Of a stretch of DNA of 43,500 nt, positions 9,216 through 20,126 are shown piece by piece. The notes under the pieces were generated by a model, which was given only the letters and a program-made list of their open reading frames with translations, was not told the DNA's origin and did not search any database. How positions within the stretch are numbered: position 1 is the first letter of the stretch; each line of letters starts with the position of its first letter. The translations under genes and the position numbers were made by a program. The DNA lies in NCBI RefSeq assembly GCF_964340395.1, contig NC_135562.1:7091634-7135133 (forward strand), in the 5' to 3' direction. The DNA comes from Glandiceps talaboti (lineage: Eukaryota; Hemichordata; Enteropneusta; Spengelidae).

Positions 9216-11340
9216 ATTGTATCATGGCAGGTCTTTACTGAATACTAACGCTCATAACGTGACATTTATTGATTACATGAAATTCTAGCTGCAAACAAAC
9301 TGACCACACGATAACATCGCTCACCCAAAAAGGCAGCTTTTGCCTAGATTATTTACGATCATTCCGAATGTTTTGAAAATCGTGCCATGACCTCGAGAGC
9401 TATGACCAACTGATATGAGAGCAGCAGACGAGTAACTGACTGGCGATCAACTGCTAAAATTACAATTATGTGTAATCCCATGCATTTGTATTCCTTTTTG
9501 AAGAAAATAATGTACTCTTAAAAAATAAAATGAGAGATGTGTCTATGAAATGAAAGGAAGTACATGTATGACTGATACAAACGGGTCGGGTGTTTTGTCA
9601 GAGTTGGTCAAACGTGTGCAAGTTTTGATCACATAATATTCTGCTAACTGCGGAACACACACAAAAAAAGACAAGAACGAAACAGTAGAGATGAAATACG
9701 GTAAAATAAAGAATATCGGGGGCCTTTTTCTCTGTCTACCTTTACTCATAGGCTATCCTTATAATCAGATTGCTCTGAACAAAGAAAACGTGAAATGTGT
9801 ACAGTGGCATATTCCATGGCATGTGTGAAGGGGATTTGGGATGTATTGGATTATGCACTGGACTGGGACAACAACAACAGAATACATCGATCGAGTTCAA
9901 CGCTATAAATCTACACCTGATATCGATTTCCCAGCTGAATGCGAATATTTGATTGAAATAGTTTTCGGGAGGCGTAGAGGTAGTGCAAGATCTAGACAAA
10001 AACTAGGAAAGTCGGTGTTTTTTTTTCTTTTTTACGTTTTTTCTCTACGATGGATCACTATTCTGTGTAATCACAAATTATGTCCTATCACGATTCCTAG
10101 CACCATACGGTATCTCTACAACGCTCTACAGATATCAAACCTCGCGTGACAACGACCTGGGCCAGGCTACTATATTGTCATAATCGCTCTGATGGTGTGG
10201 GTTTGTGTGTGGCAGATAAATCCTTAAAAAAAAGCCCGGCCGCACTCTAGAAATAATCTTTACACACACAAAGAATGCCGCCGCAAAGCCTATATATATA
10301 ATAACACACAATTGCCATTAACCACGATGTGTATGTGCACATGTTAAGTAATAAATAAATTATATTATGTAGCCGTCACAGTTTGTGTCTACCTTGCATC
10401 AAAAATGTGAACTTTTCACCATGTCACCATCACACCTTCATCGTCGAAGTCTTACACGTTTGAATGCTGTATCAGGTTTTATTTCAATGTGGCGATTACC
10501 TTGTTGTTCATTTACCATCGTCCCGAGACAGGACTTTTTTCTTCGAAACTGTGACGCCTTACTCTAGCCATGTAAATATTAATAACCCTCCCCTAATACA
10601 GCCATATTCTGCCATGATAACCATCATTCATGACTACGCCTGTTTCATGTTCTCCCCTAAGGGTGACCTTATTTAAAAAAAAAATGTTTCTCATTACTTT
10701 TTCATGGCAACTATGAGTCGGTCGGTCGATTTAAAAAAAGAAAAAGAAAGTTAAATAAAAAAAAATGTTCTCTGCCTCTCCTTTTTCTCCTCTCCATCTT
10801 CTTTCATTGGATTCATTCCTGGTAACAAGCCCTTTCCCAGCAACTCTACACAACTGCATGAATAACTTCCGTCATGAAAAAAAAATCTCTGTTCGTCAAC
10901 AAGTGTCGTCATTGCCGCCATGACACTGTAGATGACAACGACAGTCTGGACACTTGTTTTATTCTAGCCAGAGAGGGCGCTGTTTCGCAAATATTAAGGG
11001 CGGGCGAAAATAAAAATATTAAAAATGTTTTCGGGTAATGAGAAACAGAATAAAAGAGGGCCACCCTAATCCATCCCTTCTCTAGCATTATAGCCATGAC
11101 TTTTCTTTACTGTTTCATGTTCTCCCCTAACACATCCATGTGATGTACACACTTGTCATCTGCATAACCAGGTCTCTTCTCTAAATCTGACTTGACGTGA
11201 ATAAACGCAGACAAATTCTATGCGGTTCAGTTGGTCACAGAGATAGGAAAAGAGAGGCATGTGCTTATGCGTTGTTGTAATATTCTTTTAATTTGTAAAG
11301 CGCATCGAGGTCGTTGCGTAATGCACTGATAAGAATGTAA
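9216..11340. other. Upstream/intronic sequence, no gene seen
   Basis: Mixed-composition DNA. A few T and A homopolymers and short open frames only. No exon with both splice sites and coding character. Confidence 0.5.
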
Positions 11341-11357
11341 TATACATATTTGTATTT

Positions 11358-11569
11358 GTATGTATGTATGTATGTATGTATGTATGTATGTATGTATGTA
11401 TGTATGTATGTATGTATGTATGGATGGATGGATGGATGGATGGATGGATGGATGGATGTGTGTATGTATGTATGTATGTATGTATGTATGTATGTATGTA
11501 TGTATTTGTGTACGTATGTATGTATATGTGTGTGTATGTGTGTGTATGTGTACGTGTGTGTATATATAG

Positions 11570-11604
<35 letters not shown>

Positions 11605-11605
11605 T
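11358..11605. repeat. Compound (TATG)n/(GGAT)n/(TG)n microsatellite
   Basis: TATG units to about 11420, GGAT units to about 11458, TATG again to about 11506, then mixed TG-rich sequence. Open frames here are artefacts. Confidence 0.98.
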
Positions 11606-11674
11606 GTATATATATGACCTGATGATGCTCTTTGAGTTGAGTTTTGTTTTGTTGAGACATTCAGTTTTCATTTG

Positions 11675-11696
11675 TATATATATATATATATATATA
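11675..11696. repeat. (TA)n microsatellite
   Basis: About 11 TA units. Confidence 0.95.
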
Positions 11697-11760
11697 CATG
11701 ACCCCTGGTAAATTTTTAAACACGGAATAAGTCATAAACATAATATTAAGAAAAAAGATG

Positions 11761-11766
11761 TTTATT
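11761..11766 (-). promoter_or_regulatory. Canonical poly(A) signal AATAAA
   Basis: AATAAA on the minus strand, 15 bases after the stop of the candidate exon at 12003-11782, followed by T-rich sequence. AATAAA is frequent by chance in AT-rich DNA. Confidence 0.2.
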
Positions 11767-11781
11767 CCATACTTCAAGCGA

Positions 11782-12003
11782 TCACGCACTGGTCATGATT
11801 CGGCGGTTGATTTCGTCTTGGCACACATATCGTAGACTAGGAGACAATACGACACTGTAATTCCGATCCTGGAAACCCCGAGATATTCGACAGAGACTAG
11901 CCCTAGGGCCGACAGATTGGCGCTGTAAGCTTGTAAGTCTGATGGAAACCATAGCGTGTTCGTATTCGTACGGACTTGAACAATTTACTGAGTATGTTCC
12001 GCC
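11782..12003 (-). CDS. Candidate terminal exon with abutting poly(A) signal
   Basis: On the minus strand a possible acceptor (ATTTCCATGCAG|GGCGGA) opens 74 codons ending in TGA at 11784-11782. The peptide is of mixed composition (starts GGTYSVNCSS, with RISRGFQDRNYSVV later, three Cys). A canonical AATAAA (11766-11761) follows only 15 bases after the stop, and T-rich and TGTTT sequence follows that. The layout would suit a very compact 3' end. No family is recognised, and no upstream exon in the right phase was found. The surrounding 11.76-12.35 kb is noticeably higher in GC than its flanks and free of SSRs. Confidence 0.2.
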   Translation of the reverse strand, partial: GGTYSVNCSSPYEYEHAMVSIRLTSLQRQSVGPRASLCRISRGFQDRNYSVVLSPSLRYVCQDEINRRIMTSA

Positions 12004-12395
12004 CTGCATGGAAATAATACCATGCTGTCCCCAGTCCGATTAAAAACTCAGTCTGTAATGTAATTTTCTCATTGTATCTCAGGAAACGGCTGGCCCATGA
12101 CATGAAGGTTTTTTTTTTAGTTAGCCCGACGTCTGTCTACATCATTTTATGCCTACGAGACTGCGTACACCAGGCTTCAATATCGCATTCAATTAACTCT
12201 CCGTCAATTGCACGTTGGTTTCTCGGGCCCAAAACTTTGTCAAGCGTAGATCCCGAAACCGGCAACATGGGCAACAAAACTATGGCTTGGAAAGATATTG
12301 AATTTTTAAATTTCGTTTCCGCGGTTTCGAATCTATTAGCATACCATTTTATTTCGTCAGAAAAAATAAAATCAGGCCCCTTCCCCTTTTCATGA

Positions 12396-12411
12396 CCCCC
12401 CCCCCCCCCCC
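12396..12411. repeat. Poly-C tract (16)
   Basis: Run of 16 C on the plus strand. Confidence 0.95.
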
Positions 12412-12773
12412 AACCCTTGCGCGTTTGCGGTTTGGATATTTGTAGTTGTTTTTTTAGCTACTGGGGACTGAAGGTGAGCAATGTAATAACAAACCATCAA
12501 TTCTTGACAATTAAAGTTTTGATAACAATTTTTTAAAAATTCATTGGTGTGATTTAGCTCAGACCACGTTAGTGATCTGCGAATTTAGCTGTATTTTATT
12601 TCTACATAACGAATTTAAATTGCTGTAAGAGAATGCGTTGTGCTCCAACGGACCAATCCGATACATTCCGAATTTCCAAGATTCATTTCAACAACAGATA
12701 TCTATATTCGTAATGTTAATGTTGTATATCCTTTGTAAATAACACCAAAATGAAATTTATTCATCTCTCGGAT

Positions 12774-12872
12774 GACACACACACACACACACACACACAC
12801 AGAATATACACATACATACATACATACATACATACATACATACACACAAACACACATTCCCTCCCCCCCCCC
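12774..12872. repeat. (CA)n/(CATA)n microsatellite followed by a poly-C tract (10)
   Basis: (CA) repeats from 12774, CATA units to about 12842, then ten C at 12863-12872. Confidence 0.95.
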
Positions 12873-15446
12873 ACCTCTCTGTCAGAAAGTCTGAATGAAT
12901 TGACAAGCAAACCACTGCTCAACGTTAGTCAAACTTACAGAAATGGTGACTCAGCATACCTAGTACTGTGAACAATATAAATTGGTGTACAACAAAACAT
13001 GTATCAATTATGATGTATCACAATCAGAAACCTTGAATACACAAACGCATGCGCACTGGCTCACATCATGTCCAACGGCATATCACTTGTAACTTTATTA
13101 GTGCGGGTAATAAAGTTTGAGAAAGCACACATAAAACGTATAAATGTTTTCAAATAATTACGAATACATAACACCATCTTTGAAATTAACCGAAAAACAA
13201 CAGTACAATATAATATTATGGGACCGTTCGTGTGTCTTTCACGAAGTTCTTTGTGCGTGACAGGCCGACGACGTGAAGGCGGACTTCGATCTTTATTGTT
13301 CACTCGTTGTCAATTCACACCTTGGATAATTCAAGTCTTTGTGTGTCGCCTGTTGCTTTCTGACCCGGAGTAACATTTTCATTATTGTCCTTCAATTCTA
13401 GCTTTGTTCCTCTATTCATGGCTGCCTTATTGTTCGTGAACAACAGCTTATTTGTTGTTGACCATTGTAATCGACTATTTAACTACGAGAGATGTAACCG
13501 CATATGGCGCAAAGCCTCCTAAGGGCTTAAATCCCCTCTTTGTTTAATTTTTTTGGATAATTTTTCTCAAGTTCGAAAAATAAAGACACTGGCAATACAA
13601 CAAATTCTAATCGGGGACTATAGGTAAGCGTTCTACCAAATCGTGATATACACAAACACTTGATGTTATTTCACAACTATATTGATCGTGGCATCATGGC
13701 ATAACCACTTGAACTTAATGAACGCATACGTGACTTCTTTGTCTCTGGTCTTTGTCCTTGAAGTAGGACAGCGGCCATAGGTCGGAGAAAGAGGACTTGG
13801 TCAGGTTTTATCCCTGTCATGTTTCCTTGAACGATCGATTTACAGTCTCAATTTGATCGTAACTCGCCCTTGTTCCTCGCAAAACAAATATTCTCTGATT
13901 AAAGTCTGCCGCACACTTCCGGTGGGTTAAAAGTCGGACACAACAAGTTCAAAGAAAGTACGTTGAACGAAAAAGCCTTTGTCCCACGGTCCGGAAATCC
14001 TCTCTTGCCATGGCAACCATGTACCAGTTCGATATGTTCCCATTAACAATCCAAAGGACATAACAAATGGCACTTTTCGTAATAGTGGTTATACTCTACG
14101 AAATCATTTTGTCATTATGTCTGCCACTAAGTTTAAAAGATTATTATTTTTATTTGTTTCATATTATATACTTTTTACTTTATAAATTAGTCTATCAATG
14201 TAATGTAACGTTCAAAAATACTATACAAATACATATATATATATATCATGTATATATATGTATTAATTTCAACGCGCTCACTCATGATGTTGGTGTGCGC
14301 CTATTTCCTGATCCGAACGAAATGCGTAAACGGTACTGTAATAATACCAAACTGTGTGACCGATATGAAATTAGAGTTCAGTAATAAATTTAACAATTAA
14401 AAAATAACACGTGCGACATTTCCCGAGAAATAAATAACATGAATGTCTGTGTCAACGGGATAAAAATAAACTCTACGGTTAATTATGCAAAGTTATAAGG
14501 GTCATTATTTTCACTAAGGAAAATTGAAGGTAGGTACATTTGTGGTGTACAGGTCACGACAGTCGTCGAAAATTCACGACAAAAATATCTTGTTCAAAAG
14601 AATGGACAGATGACGAAATTAAAAAGTAAACAAACGGCATTAAATTTAAATATGGAAGTGAATCAACACAAAAGAAATGTACACAATGTATCAATACGTA
14701 GAGCAACAAAGAACTAGATTAAAAATCCGAAAATTATCGGTTCGTATCCTTCAAGCCGGCCCCACACCTCAACGTTAACAAGGCGAAAAGAGCAACGGGT
14801 ATTAACATAAAATATTCTTTTCCTTATTTGAATAATAAGCAGTTGTGTGTATATTGTACGAACTGTCCTTCGAGGCACTCATGAATTGTTGATACGGCTC
14901 AGCCGTTATAATGCTGGCTGGTGCGTCACTCATAAATGTATTTGCATATAAATAGGCACAGCCTTATATTGACAGACGCATGTATTATAATACGAAAGGC
15001 CGCGTCATCATGTTAATTCGAAAATGTAGACCCCCGCTCGAGCTGGCAATATAGCAACCCTAGCCCCACTGCGTAATATAGTGAAAACAAAAGCGACCAA
15101 TTAATTGCTAAGGAAAGAAAAACCGACTTATCTAAAATACACAATAAAATTGGTTACTTTCGCACAAAAAATCGGACGATGTATTCAGAAAGTGACATTC
15201 AATATTTGGTTATATTATGACGCCATATTCGTAACGGGTATCAGTGATATCGAACGTGAAAGAATGAAGAGTATCGAATCATATCAGCTGCGTTGAACCA
15301 GCGGTCAACGTTTGCATATAAATGAGAGTCCTTATTTTTAAAGATGAAAAAAAAATATTTTCGTGCGACAGTGCGTATTGGTTCGTGAATCTTGTCAAAA
15401 CGTTGCTAAAGTCGAAGAAAATATAGTAGACTTTCCGAGTTCTTAC
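12873..15446. other. Upstream/intronic sequence, no gene recognised
   Basis: No conserved exon seen. A Lys/Arg-rich minus-strand frame near 13303-13210 lacks an ATG and convincing splice sites. A short TA tract occurs near 14233. 15280-15440 is gene-free up to the candidate first exon. Confidence 0.5.
13045..13056. promoter_or_regulatory. NRF1-like palindrome
   Basis: ACGCATGCGCA resembles the NRF1 consensus. Related matches occur at 23978-23989 (TGCGCATGCGTA) and 24776-24787 (GAGCATGCGCAG). Motif match only, no gene start attached. Confidence 0.2.
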
Positions 15447-15488
15447 CTCCGCTTTGAGATTCCTACGCCGCGTCGTCTTCTTGGACAT
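15447..15488 (-). CDS. Candidate alternative first coding exon (14 codons), possibly of NOL4
   Basis: On the minus strand an ATG at 15488 opens a short basic peptide, MSKKTTRRRNLKAE, which ends exactly at a strong donor (GCGGAG|GTAAGA). The exon is 42 nt and leaves in phase 0, the phase needed to join the NOL4 exon starting at 7254. A TATA-like TATATA lies 25 bases upstream of the ATG on the same strand, and a perfect CRE palindrome lies about 320 bases upstream. Weak points: the -3 base of the ATG is C, and the TATA is so close that a typical start site would fall at or inside the ATG. The link to NOL4 is inference; no homology supports this peptide. It could also be chance or the first exon of a non-coding transcript. 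Confidence 0.3.
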
Positions 15489-15512
15489 CGGGTGCGTAAA
15501 ATAGGTGCAGTC

Positions 15513-15518
15513 TATATA
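15513..15518 (-). promoter_or_regulatory. TATA-like element upstream of candidate first exon
   Basis: The minus strand reads GCAGTATATAGACTG, a TATA-box-like match 25 bases before the ATG at 15488. The surrounding 200 bases are relatively CpG-rich and free of SSRs. The spacing is tight for a coding leader, so it may be fortuitous. Confidence 0.25.
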
Positions 15519-15805
15519 CTGCGCTCGCGTATTTACAAGGAGGAGCAGTTCGTGTACTCCTCGTACCTCTTGCTACTTCGATCGATCGTCACAAAATTTC
15601 AGTAACTGGACTCTAGAACTGTAGTCGGATAGGTGTTTTAGTGCCTGGTAAATTTTGTCGAGGTGTCGTTCTGTTCTGTGCCGTGGTCGCCGAAAAAAAT
15701 GTACTAATTACGCCGGTACGATAAAATGGTGGTGTCTGTTTTTTGTTCAGGGGTACACGTCTGAGCCCATCTGAGCATGCGTAGGGGTACAAGTGGTTCC
15801 ATCAA

Positions 15806-15813
15806 TGACGTCA
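15806..15813. promoter_or_regulatory. Perfect CRE palindrome TGACGTCA
   Basis: Full consensus CREB/ATF site inside AATGACGTCATTGG. It sits about 320 bases upstream of the candidate minus-strand first exon at 15488. This is a motif match only; an 8-mer can occur by chance in 43 kb. Confidence 0.35.
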
Positions 15814-18420
15814 TTGGGGTACAGAAGGGGGCCAAGGGAATAATATTACTTGTATTTAGGAGGACTGCAGTCCCGTGTCATTCGAAATTGTGACTGAATT
15901 TGGGTCACTTTCATGAAGTTTCGATTTATTGTAGGTACTATGCGGTTTTGACTGAGACCTTTGAAAAATGGGCAAGGCCCGGACATTTGGAATTGTAACC
16001 TCTGCGTGATCATGCCGTGTCTATCCTTCTCGGTAAAGAGATACGACAAAATAGAAATAGCAATGCTGTATCGGCTCTAGGCAGTGGGAGGTCATGATCG
16101 AAACCATTCTCATTGAAAACAGCGAGATAAAAAAAATGCTACCACGTGATGGTACAAAATTGTACCATAAAAATGGGTTATTTTCTTGTTTTGTATTTAG
16201 GTAAATTATTATACCCCAGCTGTGCGTTGAATGATGTCCAGGAGTCACGGTATGAAAAAAATACGGAAATATAAACATTCGTAGGTGACACATCGGTCAG
16301 TCGCAGACTGTGCCCCCATTTCATTATGCATCACCAATAGCAAGCACTGCAAAGCCCTTTTTCGCCTATACATCAGAATACTCTCGGCTGGCATGACTGT
16401 TTCGAGTGCGGTATTTCGACAACATTCCTTCCCCAAAATGGTCATAAGAGGTATGGTATCGGGTTCTATCGGAAAAACGACTCCCGGCACATCGAGGGTG
16501 TTCCTCGATATTACACACAACTGACCCCATCAAATAAAAAATAAATATATCAAATGAAAATAATTTAAAATGCTAGTATTCGCCTTGTTAACAATATGTC
16601 TACATCAAAATATATATATATTTTAAAAATATAACCAGTTCAAATATTAATATTAAAGGAAAAAAATCGGCCAAATTTTGTAATTTACGATGCATTGTTA
16701 AATGCATCTTGTTACATGTTAATGTTAATACCTGTACAAACAAGCCCATTGTGTCCCATGCGCTCTTTTTCTGTGTTTTTAATTGTTCTTTCTGTGGATT
16801 TACAATTCGTAGGCAAATTAAGCTTTACATTAACCGGGTGGCGAATGAGTATCTATCGAAAGCTCTGAATTGAAAATATCATCCGTTGATGTCAATGTGT
16901 TTTAGTTCATTCAACTGTTACTGGCTTCACACTTCTAAGAAAAAAATTAAAGTACACTTAAATTGCATATATTTTTATTTGGTATAATAACCAATTCCTT
17001 TTAAATTTCTCGCAGGAGAACAGCTAGCTTCACATATCAGGGACTGACTACAAATTGGCTCTTCGAAATTAAACTTGTGTTGTTATTCAAAGTTCGACCC
17101 CAGAATTTCATGATATCTGACTGTGTAGTATTTCCCGACGGAGCTAAAATGAGACAGTCTATTGCGCTAGAGATGTTCCTAGTCGAAGTGTCGGAGACAG
17201 TTCTTCAAGATTAATTTCTTTGTCTTCAGCAGAACGTAGCTAGTAGCTACATACAGCGTCGGACACGAATCGTGTCGTCTGCCAATTTTTTTCGCGCGCT
17301 TCATGTTTACCGTTCGACCATCAATTTATTTTTGAATAATTACTTTGTGTCGTCAAAAATCAAAACGAAAGAAGTCGAAACAAACAAGTGTGAAAAGACT
17401 CATGGGGAGGCAAGGACATGCGCATTGTATATCACAAATATCCAACCTTCGCGAAAAGAATATAAATCTCAATCTATAAAAAAAAAACTCATCAAAATTT
17501 CGTCCATTTTTACGTAATGTACATTTGAAAACATGTGGACCTTCGTGTCAATTTTTTTTTAAAACACCGAGGTCATACTTTCTATATTTTTCATACAAGA
17601 AAAATCCTTTGTCACACGTTTGTCGTTTCAAATATGGCCGGGGCACATTGTTGAAAACCGCGATGGTGAATTCCCCCGCAGAGGGTCCACACGTCCTCCA
17701 GCTACATGTCAGCTTTGGCTCGTTATTTATTAACGTGACGTCGATAGTTTTCACTTTCACACCGGTAGCACGCACGGTAGCTAACCATCAAAGACCGCAC
17801 ACATATTGCATGAGGAAACCAGTCGAAATTGGCAAACGACAGTAATTTTAAGAGGCAGTGTAATGAAAGCCGTGAGTCCCAGTGCGGGTCATTTCTTTTC
17901 CCATTGGGTTTTGTTGTCATGTATTGTTTACATCCAGTATGAAGTACAGTCTTTCTTAAGTTCTTACTTCGTTTTCCCCCTCGTCACAAATAAATCCTTA
18001 GATTTCAATATTTCCATGGTAACAATGGTAGGCTTTCCGGCCTATCGTCGGGAGAAAGAGTTGCCACGCAACTGACATTACTTTTTTATTCATCATGGAT
18101 CGTCGGAGAAATAATTTTACTCTTGATCTTCATTGTTGAGAAATTTGCTAGATAAGAATATTGAGTCCAGCTTTTTCATAATTATGTTTTTTGCAAAGAT
18201 TACTGATATAACTACAAATTACTTAGAAATAATCGTGTTGTAAGTTCCCTTGGAATTCTGCTTTGTTTTTCCATGATATTATCAACAATGACATGTTACA
18301 GAAGTACTTATGAACTCTGACCTCAATAAGTTTTACCTGATGGTTTGCATATAAGAACGTTTGTAATAATACAGTGATTGATTTCATATTGGTGATTTAC
18401 ATATTAATCAGGTTCAAAAC
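15814..18420. other. Upstream/intronic sequence, no gene recognised
   Basis: A region near 16245-16524 is open on both strands for about 80-90 codons but has no ATG-plus-donor structure or recognisable peptide. The rest is ordinary AT-rich DNA. Confidence 0.5.
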
Positions 18421-18556
18421 ATCATCGCCACCTACCCCCCCCCACCCCCGCCTCTTCTTTTTTCTGCTCTCCCGCCCCCTCCATCGCCAACTACAAAAAA
18501 GTATCTTCATCACCACCACCATTACCCCATCCCTTTCCCCTATCTTTTCTTCTCCC

Positions 18557-18574
18557 CATCATCCGTCGTCGTCG

Positions 18575-18644
<70 letters not shown>

Positions 18645-18645
18645 T

Positions 18646-18698
<53 letters not shown>

Positions 18699-18713
18699 CA
18701 TCATCACCATCAC

Positions 18714-18748
<35 letters not shown>

Positions 18749-18749
18749 C
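18557..18749. repeat. (ATC)n microsatellite
   Basis: About 60 ATC units with GTC at the left end and a few ACC/ATT interruptions, preceded by a C-rich pyrimidine stretch from about 18430. The polyserine and polymethionine frames are artefacts. Confidence 0.98.
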
Positions 18750-18948
18750 TGTCTCATTATAAACACCAACTATAATATCATTACTTCATATCAAAACCAA
18801 GCACAATCAATGATGTACAGTAAAATACCCTTAATCTGTAGACATGTTCGTGTTATTGTAAAAAAGAAGAAGAAGACATACACATATTTACACTGTAAGT
18901 AGCCAGCACAATCCAACTGGTTAATTACACGTGATGATGTCATATTTA

Positions 18949-19110
18949 ATTTGTCATCATATTTACAAACTTAGTACTGATCGGTGAAGCATTCATCGCT
19001 TTTTGTAACTTCCCCGAGGGGATTCCGTCACCCCAAAGGGGGATTTCTAAACGAGACGTGTTGTTCCAAATGGATACTCTTTTCTCGTCTTCTCTGAGTT
19101 TGTAATTGGA
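18949..19110 (-). CDS. Candidate exon downstream of the 19.3 kb candidate
   Basis: A good acceptor (CGTTTCCCCCCATTGTTTAG|GCTATA) opens a frame beginning with one base that completes a codon, then LYRPSNYKLREDEKR, VSIWNNTSRLEIPLW and GDGIPSGKLQKA, ending at TAA near 18947. Length and composition are unusual for surrounding AT-rich intron DNA. A second frame from the same acceptor is also open for about 25 codons, which weakens the case. Pairing with 19228-19409 requires a poor donor. No family recognised. Confidence 0.2.
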
Positions 19111-19227
19111 AGGTCTGTATAGCCTAAACAATGGGGGGAAACGAGTTTCTCGTATCCGTGGATAAATCTGAAAACCACGTAGATATATGTCATCAACTAT
19201 AGCTACAAGCTCGTCATGTCATGACTG

Positions 19228-19409
19228 TTACTCAAGGCCCCATAGTTTATTTCTCTGTGTACGGGACCGGTGAACAATGCAGTGTTTTCTTGAAAGTCTG
19301 TCCCGATTCTGAGGTTCTATTGTCGTTGGTTTGCCAAGACTTTCTGCTTTCTTAAATTCACTTGGCGAGCCTTGAAGTTGGAGTTTGGTCTGAGAACCTC
19401 CATAGTTGT
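19228..19409 (-). CDS. Candidate exon, hydrophilic unrecognised peptide
   Basis: A possible acceptor (GCTCTGGCTATTAG|ACAACT) opens 59 sense codons and a TAA at 19230-19228. The first two bases complete a codon from an unseen upstream exon. The peptide is hydrophilic and free of low complexity (NYGGSQTKLQLQ, EPQNRDRLSRKHC). Only weak in-frame donors (CCC|GTACAC, CCG|GTCCCG) lead towards the next candidate at 19110. No family recognised. Confidence 0.2.
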
Positions 19410-19942
19410 CTAATAGCCAGAGCAATCAAATGCCTTCCACCAAATATATGTGTCAGTCAAAATGCGAAAATTATCTGGCTAGTAAAAATTAAGTCGATTC
19501 GGATAAGTCGTCTTTGGTACTCAAGGCTGTTTAACGTAGGGTAGATTTCTACCTATGCAGACTGACCAGATAAGCCACTGGCACTTTACAATGCTGCGGT
19601 AATAGTCCATAAATTATTGACGAAAATTACGTGTGCTTTTGTGAGTTTTGATCATGTCTGTTGAAACGTTTTTATATTTGTTTTCATTTCAAAATGGCAG
19701 TGTAAACACAATTTATTCCCGCCATCACTCATCTGTGACAGACATTGCATCTTTCCCTCTAATCATTTTCTGTCTTCTTCTACTCATTTTTGATTTCAAG
19801 TTATGCTGTTCAAAGCAGACAATTTTCTTATATATCATTTATTTATTCCAAATTTTTGAATCTCTTAAGCCTTACTTGCCAATTTCTTCATTTATTTTGT
19901 TTCCAAACTCTAGTAAAGTTTAATGTGGTTTTTTTTTTTCAG

Positions 19943-20126
19943 CCCAGTCGTCAGCGCTGCCAAACAAAGTCGAACTAAAAAAATGTTATCAAAACTTAGC
20001 TCAAATTTGGGCAGGGAAAAGCGAACCGGGGTATAGAGAGCGTGTCTGCATATTTTCTCACATTACTGTCATGCGCACAACGCCATCCTTACGAAAAAGT
20101 CACGTTGTCATGTCAACGACAAGGAA
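19943..20126 (+). CDS. Candidate plus-strand exon, unrecognised
   Basis: A run of about 12 T then CAG (acceptor) opens 60 in-frame codons plus two bases before GGAA|GTGAGA, a fair donor. Unspliced, the frame reaches TGA two bases later. The peptide (QSSALPNKVELKKCYQNLAQ, then IWAGKSEPGYRERVC) has balanced composition. Long T tracts followed by AG are common in this window, so chance is the leading alternative. No partner exon identified. Confidence 0.17.

Noticed and set aside
11350-11711. Several overlapping frames of 70-130 codons on both strands
   Set aside because: Pure tetranucleotide repeat translations.
13061-13303. Basic minus-strand frame beginning NNKDRSPPSRRRP
   Set aside because: Peptide looks plausible, but the frame opens with GTG rather than ATG. 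There is no pyrimidine-rich acceptor, and the only nearby GT (ACG|GTCCCA) is a poor donor.
16245-16524. Overlapping frames open on both strands (80-90 codons)
   Set aside because: Neither has an ATG-plus-donor structure or recognisable family. Mutual overlap suggests chance in a locally balanced sequence.
18374-18775. Polyserine and polymethionine frames
   Set aside because: Artefact of the (ATC)n tract.
19648-19923. 91-codon hydrophobic plus-strand frame
   Set aside because: T-rich sequence translated as Phe/Leu/Ile; it is probably just the pyrimidine-rich stretch before an acceptor-like site.
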